Below, piece after piece: positions 45,079-55,056 of a DNA stretch of 64,000 bases. The DNA lies in the NCBI GenBank assembly GCA_002371265.1, contig DFGT01000024.1:186001-250000 (forward strand), written 5' to 3'. Each line of letters starts with the position of its first letter. Positions within the stretch are counted from its first letter, which is position 1. Below the pieces are notes generated by a model, which saw nothing but the letters and a program-made list of their open reading frames with translations, was not told the DNA's origin and ran no database searches. Source of the DNA: Bacteroidales bacterium UBA3743 (GTDB lineage Bacteria > Bacteroidota > Bacteroidia > Bacteroidales > Paludibacteraceae). Both the position numbers and the translations under genes were made by a program.

Positions 45079-45109
45079 CAAAGATATAAAAAACTTTCAG
45101 TTACGCAAA
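45079..45109 (-). promoter_or_regulatory. Promoter of the POT transporter gene
   Basis: Minus strand: TTTG at 45109-45106, exactly 19 nt, then TATCTTTG at 45086-45079. The match to TTTG-N19-TAnnTTTG is perfect and lies 39 nt before the start codon. Confidence 0.7.
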
Positions 45110-45135
45110 ATCAACACTTTACTACTTCATTGTTG

Positions 45136-48100
45136 TTATCCGATCACTTGCGACGGTGCGACGCCAAAATATTCCTTGAATTTTTTCGAGAAGTAAGCAG
45201 GATCTGAGAATCCGACTTTATACGCTATATCACTGATTGACAACGACTGGTTTGGCATCGTCAGCATTGTATGAGACAGGTTCATACGATAATCTAGAAG
45301 CAACTGAATCGGAGTCTTGTCAAAATGAGTGGAGCAACGACGTCCAAGAGTAGCAGTACTCATGCAAAGGAGCGACGCCATCTTTCCGATTGTCAGGTCG
45401 CTTTCAGTATAATGCTGTTCTATCATTGCATTGAAATCTTTCACGAAACCGATTTCCAAAGACTCATCCTGAGTATTGCCAGAAAATTCCGTAGTCTCAT
45501 TTTTCAGTTTCAAAATGTTGTATATTTTGAGCAGCATCTCCTCATTTTTAAATGGCTTGTTGATATAATCTAGAGCCCCGACTTTAAGTGTGGACAGTTT
45601 AGCTGTCTCACTTCCTGATGCCGACATGACCACAAACGGAATATTCTTTGTTTTCTCCTGAGAACGTAGCATTTTACAAAGTTCAAAACCATTCACAATT
45701 GGCATTTGCAAGTCGCTGACAATCAAGTCAGGAATCGTCTGTAGGGCCATTGTATACGCCACCTGACCATTGTTAGCTGTATCCACTTTAGAATAACCAG
45801 ACAAAAGATTCTTAAGGTTGTCGAGAATCAGTTCGTCGTCTTCCACGACTAGGATACGCTTATTCTGCATAAATGAGAAATCGAGAGAAATCTTCTCGTT
45901 AACGTCAAGTTTCTTATCAGATTTCTTTGGTTCTACTGCCGGCATTTCAACAGTGATCTGAGTACCCTTTCCAACTTCACTTTCAATATGCATCGTCGCG
46001 CCAAGGATATCAAGATAACTATAAATCAAAGAGTATCCCAATCCTGTAGACACCTCACCGCTGAATCCTGTTTCTCCATTTTTTATCACTCCAGAAGATG
46101 AACGCAAAACTGCCAATTGTTCTTTGGTCATACCTTTTCCATTATCAGAAAACTCAACGAAGAATTTTCCGTCTTTGGAGTATGTTGACAGGACAATCTC
46201 TCCATTTTGCGGTGTATACTTGATACTGTTGTTCATCAGATTACGGAGTATCGTAGAAAGCATTCTTTCGTCCGAAGATGCATAGTCGGTAGTTTTGAAC
46301 CTACGCACTATAGAGATTTGTTTGTCCTCAATGACAGCGCAATTCAAATTGACCACTTCTTCCAGGATTGCCACGACATCGGTCTCCACAAGCACTGGCT
46401 TTGTCGTCTCACGTTTGGCAATCGCCCAATTGACAAGAGAAAGCATAGTGTTCTGCAAAGTGCTCGCCTGTTCGTACGCCTTCTTTAGTTTCTCTGTTTC
46501 CTGAGTTTTGGGGCAATTATCATCATTGTATTGCGACAAAGCGCCGACGATTCCAAACATTGAGTTTTTCAGATCATGAGCGATAACAGAGATAATATTC
46601 TCCTTCATATCAAGAGCCGTACGAAGTTCTTCTGTTCGTTCTGCGACCTTTTCTTTCAAGATTTTCTCTTGAATTTTATGTTTGCGCAGACGATACTCGT
46701 AAGCCACTTTAAAACCTAGGACGACAAACGCCAACACAACCAAATAGAACCACCACGACCTATACCATTCTGGTGACACGTTTAATCTCATTTCCAGAAA
46801 ATCAGTAGGCTCATTCTTATTCGCGTCCTCCAAATAAGCCACTTTCAACTTAAAGTTTCCGCTCGGCAAATAAGAAAACCTTATTGTCTTGTCTTCTGGC
46901 ACTTCACTCCATTTGTCGTCTTTGCCTTCTAGTTTGTAGTAGAGTCTGTCGTTTACATTTTCACGGAAGTCAGCCACCTTAACCTCAATGTTCACATTTT
47001 TATTGTGAGAAGCCTCTACTGGCAACACACCGTCTGGATGGACACGATCACCATCAACATAAACAGATCCCCAATTCAAGTCACCAATCTTATTGTTCTG
47101 TTGTTTGAGTGAATCAGAAACAATATAGAAACCGCTCGACGTTCCTGCCAATATCTGTCCGCTCTTTCGCAACAAAAGCGATGAATTTGTAAAAAATTTC
47201 TTTTGTGTCTTGAGCGAATTCGTAGGTATCAACGAATATTTCTGAGTTGTAGGATTAAAGCTCAAAATTCCTGCCGATGTGGCACAGACAAAAGTGCCGT
47301 CGTTCTTTTTCTCTATAGACCTGAAATCCAAAGAAGACGGAAGATAATCCAACATTTTGTATTCTAGAGTAGACTCAATCAACACCATTATTCCACGCGT
47401 CGTCGCCACGTATAGATTGCCATAGCTATCCATCTTGGAGTCTGCAAACATTATCGGAGTATGAGTCTTCTCCAAAACGACACACGGCAGCGCATGTTTT
47501 ACAACGCCATCTTTTATCAAGGCAATTGAATTTGATGTCACTATCCATACATTGTGATTAGGCGTCTCCAATGCACTGAACACCCAATTGTCCTCAATCG
47601 TATAATCTCCTTCACGCAGATCGAGCTGCTCCCATTTGCCACTTGTACGTTTGACCCATAATCCCACGCCAGCCGTACATAGATATATTTCGCCATTGCT
47701 TAATTCAGTAACTGAATATACACATTTAGGACGAACAAACTCTGGGTTTTCAAACTCAAGTATCTTAGTCTTGAATGTGACAGGGTTAAGTTCTAGGATT
47801 CCATCACCCCATGTAGAAAGCCATATATTTCCAGCTTTATTCCAGACTGCACGCATAATATTGTTTGATGTCAGTGAAATCTTCTTCTTAATCTTAAAAT
47901 TATCATCAAGAATCAAGACACCCTGGCCATCGGTAGTCATCAAGACATCCCCGTCCGGCAATTCCAAAAAATCAGAAACGACAAAATTCTCAAGTCCAAA
48001 ATCAGATGAATAATTCACACCTTTCGTTCGGTCAAGAGAAAGACGGAAAACGCCACCCATCTGTGTGCCAAGCCAAATATCATTGTCGGCACTCTGCATT

Positions 48101-49077
48101 ATCGTGTATACCTTGCTCAATTCTTTTGGTTGTTCGCCATAAGAAAGGATATGTTCGAGCACAGAATTGTCATTCAAATCTGTGTCTACACGCCAAAGTC
48201 CGTCGCCATCAGTAGCCAGATATAGTTTCCCGTCAGACGCAAGGATAGCGTCATAAGTAGAGAAAAAAGGCAATTTCACAACCGACTCCACCTGAATGCT
48301 GTCACCTCCTGTGTTAAGCACTAAAATAGTAGACCCAGTGCCAACAACAGCAAGACGACTTTCTGAAAGTTCAATGAATTTTATAATCAATCCAGAGCAG
48401 CCATCCGACTCTATATATTTTTTTATCACTTTACCATGTTTGTCCATAACCGTGAAATTCTGAATTCCACCATAATAGAAACGTTGGTGATTGTCTAAAT
48501 AGAAATCCAAAATGAACAGGCCCTGAGTCGAGTGGAATTGATCAAATTCATGAGTGAAACGTTCACCATCATATTTATACAATCCGTCAACTGTGGACAT
48601 ATAACAATTTCCATCTTTGCAGACCTTGAAATAATGAGGCTCTTTGTATAGGTTTTCTTCGTATTCTAGCGGCTTGACATCAATAAACTTATCCAACTTC
48701 TCATCATATCTCATGCAAAGTCCATTGCACGACCCGACAAAGATTTCTTCTTTGCCATTTACAACACATTTTTTCACAAGTCGCAAATCATTACGTTGCA
48801 ACTCTGGATATTTGTCTTTCGTATAGTGGTGGAATGTCTTTCCATCAAAACGGTCGAGAGAAAAATCTGTCGCTATCCAAACATTCTTGTGGGAATCCTG
48901 CATCAATCCGAAGACTTTGTCGCTTCCCATTCCGTCAAGAGTAGTGTATTGTGCGATGCTATACCGCACATTCTTGACATTATGGCTCAAATCGACATAC
49001 TTTACAGCCGACGTAAAGCTGCAGAATGCCAATGTTAGAAAAAGTATTGTATATAATCTCAAAATCATATTCCGCAT
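45136..49077 (-). CDS. Hybrid two-component system sensor/regulator (HTCS) with AraC output
   Basis: About 1313 residues from the start at 49077 (MRNMILRLYTIL, followed by a signal/anchor); an open extension to 49212 is low-complexity and rejected. Order: periplasmic two-propeller sensor of Reg_prop repeats (~35-700, e.g. MQSADNDIWLGTQMGGVF), Y_Y_Y domain (~705-760), membrane helix near 775-795, HisKA with IAHDLKNSMFGIVG (His ~834), HATPase (NLMNNSIKYTP, FSDNGKGMT, GLGYSLIYSYL), receiver with VEDDELI and phospho-Asp in VSDLQMP (~1120), then HTH_18 AraC (~1215-1313). The H-box differs from the usual HEFRTPL of this class. No SusCD locus is adjacent. Confidence 0.93.
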   Translation of the reverse strand: MRNMILRLYTILFLTLAFCSFTSAVKYVDLSHNVKNVRYSIAQYTTLDGMGSDKVFGLMQDSHKNVWIATDFSLDRFDGKTFHHYTKDKYPELQRNDLRLVKKCVVNGKEEIFVGSCNGLCMRYDEKLDKFIDVKPLEYEENLYKEPHYFKVCKDGNCYMSTVDGLYKYDGERFTHEFDQFHSTQGLFILDFYLDNHQRFYYGGIQNFTVMDKHGKVIKKYIESDGCSGLIIKFIELSESRLAVVGTGSTILVLNTGGDSIQVESVVKLPFFSTYDAILASDGKLYLATDGDGLWRVDTDLNDNSVLEHILSYGEQPKELSKVYTIMQSADNDIWLGTQMGGVFRLSLDRTKGVNYSSDFGLENFVVSDFLELPDGDVLMTTDGQGVLILDDNFKIKKKISLTSNNIMRAVWNKAGNIWLSTWGDGILELNPVTFKTKILEFENPEFVRPKCVYSVTELSNGEIYLCTAGVGLWVKRTSGKWEQLDLREGDYTIEDNWVFSALETPNHNVWIVTSNSIALIKDGVVKHALPCVVLEKTHTPIMFADSKMDSYGNLYVATTRGIMVLIESTLEYKMLDYLPSSLDFRSIEKKNDGTFVCATSAGILSFNPTTQKYSLIPTNSLKTQKKFFTNSSLLLRKSGQILAGTSSGFYIVSDSLKQQNNKIGDLNWGSVYVDGDRVHPDGVLPVEASHNKNVNIEVKVADFRENVNDRLYYKLEGKDDKWSEVPEDKTIRFSYLPSGNFKLKVAYLEDANKNEPTDFLEMRLNVSPEWYRSWWFYLVVLAFVVLGFKVAYEYRLRKHKIQEKILKEKVAERTEELRTALDMKENIISVIAHDLKNSMFGIVGALSQYNDDNCPKTQETEKLKKAYEQASTLQNTMLSLVNWAIAKRETTKPVLVETDVVAILEEVVNLNCAVIEDKQISIVRRFKTTDYASSDERMLSTILRNLMNNSIKYTPQNGEIVLSTYSKDGKFFVEFSDNGKGMTKEQLAVLRSSSGVIKNGETGFSGEVSTGLGYSLIYSYLDILGATMHIESEVGKGTQITVEMPAVEPKKSDKKLDVNEKISLDFSFMQNKRILVVEDDELILDNLKNLLSGYSKVDTANNGQVAYTMALQTIPDLIVSDLQMPIVNGFELCKMLRSQEKTKNIPFVVMSASGSETAKLSTLKVGALDYINKPFKNEEMLLKIYNILKLKNETTEFSGNTQDESLEIGFVKDFNAMIEQHYTESDLTIGKMASLLCMSTATLGRRCSTHFDKTPIQLLLDYRMNLSHTMLTMPNQSLSISDIAYKVGFSDPAYFSKKFKEYFGVAPSQVIG

Positions 49078-49202
49078 GTAATTTATGAAACAACACATTT
49101 CATAAAGGCAAATATATAAAAATGAATGGGAAAAATAGCGGAACATGGGAAATAATAAAAAAATAATTTTAAAAAGAAAAATATATAGAAGCAAACGATA
49201 TA

Positions 49203-49259
49203 GGAAAATCAAATAAAATTTGACGGATATTGCAGAAAAAAAACATTATATCCGTCAAA
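49203..49259 (-). terminator. Rho-independent terminator of the Rpn-type gene
   Basis: A perfect 12-bp inverted repeat: TTTGACGGATAT (49219-49230) and ATATCCGTCAAA (49248-49259), 17-nt spacer. On the minus strand it is followed by TTTTATTTGATTTT. It lies 99 nt after the stop of the nuclease gene and before the HTCS start. Confidence 0.7.
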
Positions 49260-49357
49260 CAATTGATTTTTAATAAAAAAATATCCACCTTAAAACAAGA
49301 AAAAATTTCTATGACATCTTCGGTACATTCTTTTGCTTAATATAATTATCCTTAATA

Positions 49358-50296
49358 TCAAATTAGCTTATTAACATCATCAATATCGAGATGTAGATTA
49401 TCAGCTATTTCAGACGGTGTTTTGCCAGTTTCAAGAAGCATTTTGATGGTATTTCGAAGTAATTCTTTTTGTTGGGTCAACTGCTCTTCTTGATGAGCCA
49501 ACTGTTTATCTTTTTGAGCCAAGGCTTTTTTTTGAGAAAGAATCTTTGTGTCTAAGTTTTCCAACTCAGAATAAATTTCATCCTCAATATTCATCGTCAT
49601 ACGAATATCTGAGATTGTAGCTGCTTTTGCAAGACGATTAATGATTCTTTCCATATCTTTATCTTCTGAAATATCCCTACCTGACATAGATACAAACTGT
49701 GGGTCTCCATCCTGAATATACGTCTGGTCAAATACCGACAATATTTTTTCTACTCTGTTCCGAGCCTTTCCCTTTAGATAAGGCACCTGTACGATTATGC
49801 TGTCATGTGTAAGACTCTCAACAAATGGATCTGGCACGCCTTCTGTAATTTCTTTAGAGTCATAATCCAAATACTTGCGACTTACATAAACAACAGGCTC
49901 TTTTATCTTGCCAACCTTATGTCCAAGTATATAAATAGAAACTATAGGCAATGAATTTCCATTCACATCTATATTCCTTTTGTTCTCATACTGAACTCCA
50001 AGATATTGGCGGAAACGTGAAATCTCCGTACTGCGCCATGTCTTTTGAACTTCTATCAATATCAGATGCTCCTTGCCATCTTTTTCTCTAACGACAGCAC
50101 CAAAATCAATACGGAATATAGATATACGATCATTCTCCTTGTTGACATTGGAATACTCATTCGGATGCATCTCAACACTGACAATATCTTTCTTCAACAA
50201 TGCTGACAACAACGTACGTGCCACTTGCTCATCTTCCATCATAAACTTAAACACGCTGTCGTATAATGGATTCGCTACAAAACTTTGTTTCTTCAT
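49358..50296 (-). CDS. Rpn-family PD-(D/E)XK nuclease (putative transposase type)
   Basis: A 312-residue protein of the Rpn / PDDEXK-transposase group, linked to recombination and mobile DNA. N-terminal NPLYDSVFKFMMEDEQVART is the family start; the nuclease core shows FRIDFGAVVREKDGKEHLIL and the active IEVQK. The C-terminal part is a coiled coil rich in Gln and Lys (AQKDKQLAHQEEQLTQQ) ending with KMLLETGKTPSEIADNLHLD, a typical tail that varies between copies. It is alone, with its own terminator, and no inverted-repeat ends were seen. Confidence 0.88.
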   Translation of the reverse strand: MKKQSFVANPLYDSVFKFMMEDEQVARTLLSALLKKDIVSVEMHPNEYSNVNKENDRISIFRIDFGAVVREKDGKEHLILIEVQKTWRSTEISRFRQYLGVQYENKRNIDVNGNSLPIVSIYILGHKVGKIKEPVVYVSRKYLDYDSKEITEGVPDPFVESLTHDSIIVQVPYLKGKARNRVEKILSVFDQTYIQDGDPQFVSMSGRDISEDKDMERIINRLAKAATISDIRMTMNIEDEIYSELENLDTKILSQKKALAQKDKQLAHQEEQLTQQKELLRNTIKMLLETGKTPSEIADNLHLDIDDVNKLI

Positions 50297-50419
50297 TTCT
50301 TTTTACGTTACTAAACCAACTTTTTGCAAAGTTTACAAAATAATCCAACATATGCAAATTTGTAAAAAACAAATTTATTTTTTCATGGCGTTTCTTAGTG
50401 AACCCACTCGTGCCATCCA

Positions 50420-52447
50420 TCATTTTCCATTCTTTCTAAACTTGAATAGTTTCTTAAACAGACTTGGTTTCTCTTCTGTCTCATCCACATCTTCTTCCTC
50501 GACAGGAGCTGAAGTTCCTTTTTTCAACATATTTGCGGCGTCGCCTGTAAGCACGACATTTTTGCAAGAAATTTTATCTTTCTCTTTCTCTGAAATAAGT
50601 TCAGCATTAAGCATTCTGCCCGATATTGTCGAGAAATACTGTTCGTAGGAATCACGTAGTTTGCCTTCATCATCAAAACACCACTTGAATTTCTTCGGAC
50701 GTGGAATGATCATAGCAAGGTATATGGCCTCTTCTACACTCAGTTTTGACGGTTCTTTGTCAAAATAGAATTTAGCGGCCTCAGCAGCTCCATATACGTT
50801 TGGTCCCCACTCTATCACATTGAGATAAACCTCATACATTCTCTCTTTTGACGTAAGTGCATTGTTTTCAATCAGCCACACAATCATTGCTTCCTCTGCC
50901 TTACGCTGCAGTTTCTTCTCCCTGTTGAGAAACACATTTTTGACAAGCTGCATAGAGATTGTGCTGCCTCCTCTCGCAAATCTCTTCTCCTTGATGTTCT
51001 TCACCATGCTCTCTCGCAAGGCACTCTCCAAAAATCCATGATGACGGAAGAAACTTGGATCCTCGCTGAATAGCACGGCATTTTTCAAGTAGACGGAGAT
51101 GTCATCCAACTTTCGGTAGTTTGGATTATGTTCACTCAACAGAATCCTTCGCTGTAACACATTCTGATCGTAGGCCAAATAGGTAAACGTGTCCTGCATC
51201 TTGCGTAAGTCGACGTTGCCAAACTTTGTAATCTTGAATCCTGGATATTTTTTCATTGAAGAGGTAAACTGCAGAGAATCAATATTGTCCATGTCAAAAC
51301 TGAACAACAAATGATAATCAATATCTCCGTCTACCTTTATTCCTTCAAGACTCGGCATCAATCCTCTAGGTATAGATGAAAACAAATCGTCCGCTGGAAA
51401 TCTGTCTTTATTCAATTTGATTGTCAAACCGAAATTATCACCTTTCTCGAGTTTCACGTATGGAGAAAACTCAAGTTTTTCCAGACGCACCACCGTCGAA
51501 CTATCTAATTCTACACTATTCTTGTCGATATTTAAAAGAAATTCTGCTGAAGGAGCGCCACAATTCAAAGTCTGTGAAGAAAGACGCTCGTGATATATTG
51601 ACAAATATTCTGCCGACGCATTTCCTCTAATCTTAAACAATTCCGCATTCTCATCAGCATCGACCGACACTTTTAAAGAGAATAAATTCGCACTGATTTT
51701 TGCGCCATACTTATATTCAACCAACGGAACTATAACCTTAGCCGTATCTATATTTGATTGAATATCCGCAGACACCGTCTGATTTTTACGCTGATATGTA
51801 CCGGTAAGGGAAATGTTCTGTATCTCATGCGTCATCTCCTGACAAATGATATCCGACTCAAACTTGTCGTCTTTAATCTGGAATCGAGGCACGGCAATCT
51901 TGGCATAAAAAGAGTCTGACTCCACCGAAACATTCAGATCAGAAAGTGAAAATTGCTCTGGCATCATTCTGAAAAACAATCCAGTAGCCTGATTGAATTT
52001 TTCGTAGACGCTTTTCTTTCCACCTTCATTCTCATCCTTTTTCTCAATATCCACACTGTCGGCATCTGCGTCATTTCTATGTTTCTTCATTTTTAATGAC
52101 ACTTCTACACCAGATATTGCCAATCTATCCAATTTAAGTTTTTTCTTCATCAAACTGCGTAATTGGGCTGTCGCAGTAAGGCTATCTACAGTGACAATCG
52201 TGTCTGTGACGGAGTTATTCGCGTCTAACTTATAAACAGAGATACCATTGAATGTCATTGAAGACAAATCGTTGAATTTCAAACCTTCATATTCGACTTG
52301 AACTCCATATTTATCACGGACTTCATTCAACTCTTTATCCAGCACCTTCTTCATGATGGTGTCTGAAAAAAGGAATATAGCACCAACAGCCAAAGCAATC
52401 AGCGCTAATATGGCGATTATGAAATACAACAGTTTCTTCATAGACAT
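50420..52447 (-). CDS. Biosynthetic peptidoglycan transglycosylase (GT51) with an AsmA-like N-terminal region
   Basis: A 675-residue protein: one N-terminal membrane helix (LLYFIIAILALIALAVGAIFLF), then ~400 residues of repetitive beta-strands resembling AsmA/TamB-type bridge domains (LNDLSSMTFNGISVYKLD-like segments, LDRLAISGVEVSLKMKK). The GT51 domain occupies the end: FSEDPSFFRHHGF with the catalytic Glu (~461), RGGSTISMQLVKNVFL (~490), NVIEWGPNVYGAAEAAKFYF and a low-complexity basic tail (EKPSLFKKLFKFRKNGK). No transpeptidase domain follows, so it is monofunctional. It is the last gene of the run from 56045 and follows the ABC ATPase gene by 12 nt. Confidence 0.85.
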   Translation of the reverse strand: MSMKKLLYFIIAILALIALAVGAIFLFSDTIMKKVLDKELNEVRDKYGVQVEYEGLKFNDLSSMTFNGISVYKLDANNSVTDTIVTVDSLTATAQLRSLMKKKLKLDRLAISGVEVSLKMKKHRNDADADSVDIEKKDENEGGKKSVYEKFNQATGLFFRMMPEQFSLSDLNVSVESDSFYAKIAVPRFQIKDDKFESDIICQEMTHEIQNISLTGTYQRKNQTVSADIQSNIDTAKVIVPLVEYKYGAKISANLFSLKVSVDADENAELFKIRGNASAEYLSIYHERLSSQTLNCGAPSAEFLLNIDKNSVELDSSTVVRLEKLEFSPYVKLEKGDNFGLTIKLNKDRFPADDLFSSIPRGLMPSLEGIKVDGDIDYHLLFSFDMDNIDSLQFTSSMKKYPGFKITKFGNVDLRKMQDTFTYLAYDQNVLQRRILLSEHNPNYRKLDDISVYLKNAVLFSEDPSFFRHHGFLESALRESMVKNIKEKRFARGGSTISMQLVKNVFLNREKKLQRKAEEAMIVWLIENNALTSKERMYEVYLNVIEWGPNVYGAAEAAKFYFDKEPSKLSVEEAIYLAMIIPRPKKFKWCFDDEGKLRDSYEQYFSTISGRMLNAELISEKEKDKISCKNVVLTGDAANMLKKGTSAPVEEEDVDETEEKPSLFKKLFKFRKNGK

Positions 52448-52459
52448 CTCTATTTTAAC

Positions 52460-53950
52460 CTATCCCAATTTCTGAATCTCAAAATGTTTGGTGACGCAAG
52501 ACGGAATTTCAGCTTTACGGTGAGTGACATAAATCAACGTCTTCTCATCCTGAGCAGCATATTTCTCCACGATTTCACGCACACGACGCTTGTTGGTAAG
52601 ATCCAATCCGTGAAGTGGCTCATCGAGAATAAGCAGATCCGGATTTTTAACCATTGTTCTGCAGATTAGCACAAGACGCTGCTCTCCTCCTGACACTTTC
52701 AAAAACGACTGTTCTGCAAGATGATCTATACCTAAAAGTTTCATCCACTGCAATGCCAGCTCATACTGGGCATCCGTAGGTGTACGGAAAAGTCCGATGG
52801 TGTCGAAGAATCCAGACGCCACAATTTTCTTGCATGGCTGGTCCTGACGGAAATAGAGATGCATCTCACTTGAGATATATCCTATATGACGTTTGATATC
52901 CCAAATACTCTCTCCTGTGCCACGCTGACGACCAAAGAGTCTGATATCCAACGAATAAGCTTTCGGATTATCCGCAGACAATAGCGAAAGAAGAGTACTT
53001 TTGCCTGAACCGTTTTGTCCGGACAAACTCCACTTCTCTCCCTTCATAATCCTCCAGTTCAGATCCTTGAACAGTGTTCTGCCTGGATATGACACATTTA
53101 CATTGGTCATACAGAACACTTCATCAAAATCAGGTTTCGACAATACTGTGGCTTGTAGTTCATCAGTTTTGAACTTACGAGGGGCGAACACCGTCGACCT
53201 GAGATCAGCGTCGGCAAGATATTTATCTTTTTCAATTCCCGGAAGATATCTTCTATCTTTTACAGGAAGGATATGTGTGGCACAGTCTGGGATTTCCTCC
53301 TCACTCGGACAAGAGAAAATCATCATCTGGCCGTTTTGTGCAAGCAGAGTGAAGAAATCATTAAGCTCTTTCATCATCGACGGATCAAGTCCGATAAACG
53401 GATTGTCGACGAGAAGCAACTGAGGAGCCGAAATCAAAGCCTCAGCAATAAGGAAACGACGTAGTTCACCGCTACTCAACATGATGATATGCTTATGAAT
53501 TATATCGTTGATTTTCATTTTCTCCATCAACGATTTCAGCAGATCAGCATCAAGTGTACGAGTTCCCTTCTTCTTTTCTACACTCAGTTTCAGCAGTTCA
53601 CCTACAGTAGGTGCCAACTCGTTATCCTGCGAATTGAAACGCTGCTGATAATACATATTGTTATAGTCGGCAAGTTTGTACGCACTCTCAAAACACATTG
53701 TTCGGATCATGTCGCTGGCGTACTTGATTCCTTCAGGACGGTTGTTCGGATCAAAAAATCCATATTTCAACTCTCCGCCTCGTATTCCGCTTTTTCCAGA
53801 GATCAAATCCAAAAGCATGGTCTTTCCAGAACCATTCTCTCCAAGAATACACCAGACCTCACCAGGCTTAACTTCAAAATTTATATTTTCAGGAAAGTCG
53901 ACACCCCAAATACGAGGAGCCACATCCTTCATCCTTAGTACAAAATCCAT
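52460..53950 (-). CDS. Tandem ABC ATPase (ModF/PhrA-like)
   Basis: A 496-residue soluble protein with two ABC domains and no membrane segments. Domain 1 has GENGSGKT at 37-44, signature LSSGELRR and Walker B LLLVDNPFIGLD, where Asn (~182) replaces the catalytic Glu. Domain 2 has SGQNGSGKST near 313, VSGGEQRL and the normal LLILDEPLHGLD (~441). The layout matches ModF/PhrA-type proteins whose role is not settled. It lies 1 nt after smpB and 12 nt before the GT51 gene. Confidence 0.85.
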   Translation of the reverse strand: MDFVLRMKDVAPRIWGVDFPENINFEVKPGEVWCILGENGSGKTMLLDLISGKSGIRGGELKYGFFDPNNRPEGIKYASDMIRTMCFESAYKLADYNNMYYQQRFNSQDNELAPTVGELLKLSVEKKKGTRTLDADLLKSLMEKMKINDIIHKHIIMLSSGELRRFLIAEALISAPQLLLVDNPFIGLDPSMMKELNDFFTLLAQNGQMMIFSCPSEEEIPDCATHILPVKDRRYLPGIEKDKYLADADLRSTVFAPRKFKTDELQATVLSKPDFDEVFCMTNVNVSYPGRTLFKDLNWRIMKGEKWSLSGQNGSGKSTLLSLLSADNPKAYSLDIRLFGRQRGTGESIWDIKRHIGYISSEMHLYFRQDQPCKKIVASGFFDTIGLFRTPTDAQYELALQWMKLLGIDHLAEQSFLKVSGGEQRLVLICRTMVKNPDLLILDEPLHGLDLTNKRRVREIVEKYAAQDEKTLIYVTHRKAEIPSCVTKHFEIQKLG

Positions 53951-53951
53951 T

Positions 53952-54431
53952 TTATCTCTTCATGTAACGATCGATATCCCTCTTTGCATCCTTCTCTTTG
54001 ATGCTCTCACGTTTGTCGTATTCCTTCTTACCACGTGCCAACGCAATTTCCACCTTACAAAGTCCTTTGTCATTGATAAACAACTTCGTAGGGACAATAG
54101 TCATTCCATTGTCTTTCACCTCTCGCTGCAACTTGATAAGCTCCTTGCGATTAAGAAGAAGTTTTCTGTCGCGACGTGGAAGATGATTATTGTAGGATCC
54201 GAACGAATATTCTGAAATGTTCATGTTCTTCACCCACAACTCATTGTTGCCGGCAAAGAAGCAGAATGTGTCCACCAGACTTGCCTTGCCCAAACGGATG
54301 GATTTTATCTCCGTCCCGACAAGCACAATTCCAGCTGTGAATTTGTCAACCAATTCATAATCGAAAGTCGCGCGCTTATTTTTGATAAGCACATCCTTCT
54401 TCATCAACTTTCCTAATTTGTTGTTTCCCAT
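53952..54431 (-). CDS. smpB: SsrA-binding protein
   Basis: Binds tmRNA and delivers it to stalled ribosomes. The 159-residue protein has the family blocks IKNKRATFDYELVDKFTAGI, VGTEIKSIRLGKASLVD, SYNNHLPRRDRKLLLNRKEL, FINDKGLCKVEIALARGKK and the basic tail YDKRESIKEKDAKRDIDRYM. A second possible start, 9 codons in (MKKDVLIKN), is also plausible. It lies 22 nt after the Yip1-like gene. Confidence 0.95.
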   Translation of the reverse strand: MGNNKLGKLMKKDVLIKNKRATFDYELVDKFTAGIVLVGTEIKSIRLGKASLVDTFCFFAGNNELWVKNMNISEYSFGSYNNHLPRRDRKLLLNRKELIKLQREVKDNGMTIVPTKLFINDKGLCKVEIALARGKKEYDKRESIKEKDAKRDIDRYMKR

Positions 54432-54453
54432 ATTTTATATCAAACCTTTCAGT

Positions 54454-55056
54454 CTAAATTTTTGCCAATGCCCCCCACGCCAAATACGTAAGAGCATAAA
54501 TAATAATAAATGTAATTAGAGTTGATGGGAAATGATATTTCCTATCCTCTCCAATAATGTCGGCAAAATAAACATTATATCCCGACATAATAATGAGTGC
54601 GGAGTAAAAATTTACAAATATCAGCACCGGAAACATGAATGGCAGTACAGCCATTATTGCAAAAGAGAGAAAAACCGGTATCTCCGCATACGTCATAAAG
54701 ACCGCCACACGATCAAAATCAACCTGCTTTTTCAAAAAGATCTTGATGTACAGGCGTACGACGAGAGCTGCGATCAAAAGTGAAATTGCCATAATCACAG
54801 GCCAAGCCAACGCAATCAGAGTCTCTTCGAGCAAGTTGTATCCGGAAATATAGAAATTCTGCACCAACACTCTCACCAATCCAAGCAGACATATAAGTCC
54901 AAGCATAGGATAAAGCAACCGTGTCTGAGTGTCCGTCCAGGTGCGTTGTTCCGCCACCACCTTCTCCCACACACTGTTAGGGTCAATGATAAAATCGTAA
55001 CACTCACGGTAGAGCGAGACATATTTATTTTTTATTGATTCAAAATTCATTTTCAT
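54454..55056 (-). CDS. Yip1-like integral membrane protein
   Basis: A 200-residue protein with five predicted membrane helices and a polar N-terminal segment (RECYDFIIDPNSVWEKVVAE), the layout of the Yip1 domain family found in Bacteroidota. Its start overlaps the GSCFA stop by 4 nt. Molecular function unknown. Confidence 0.65.
   Translation of the reverse strand: MKMNFESIKNKYVSLYRECYDFIIDPNSVWEKVVAEQRTWTDTQTRLLYPMLGLICLLGLVRVLVQNFYISGYNLLEETLIALAWPVIMAISLLIAALVVRLYIKIFLKKQVDFDRVAVFMTYAEIPVFLSFAIMAVLPFMFPVLIFVNFYSALIIMSGYNVYFADIIGEDRKYHFPSTLITFIIIYALTYLAWGALAKI

Noticed and set aside
49078..49212. N-terminal extension of the HTCS protein
   Set aside because: Low-complexity Phe/Leu/Ile-rich translation of AT-rich sequence; a normal signal sequence begins at 49077.
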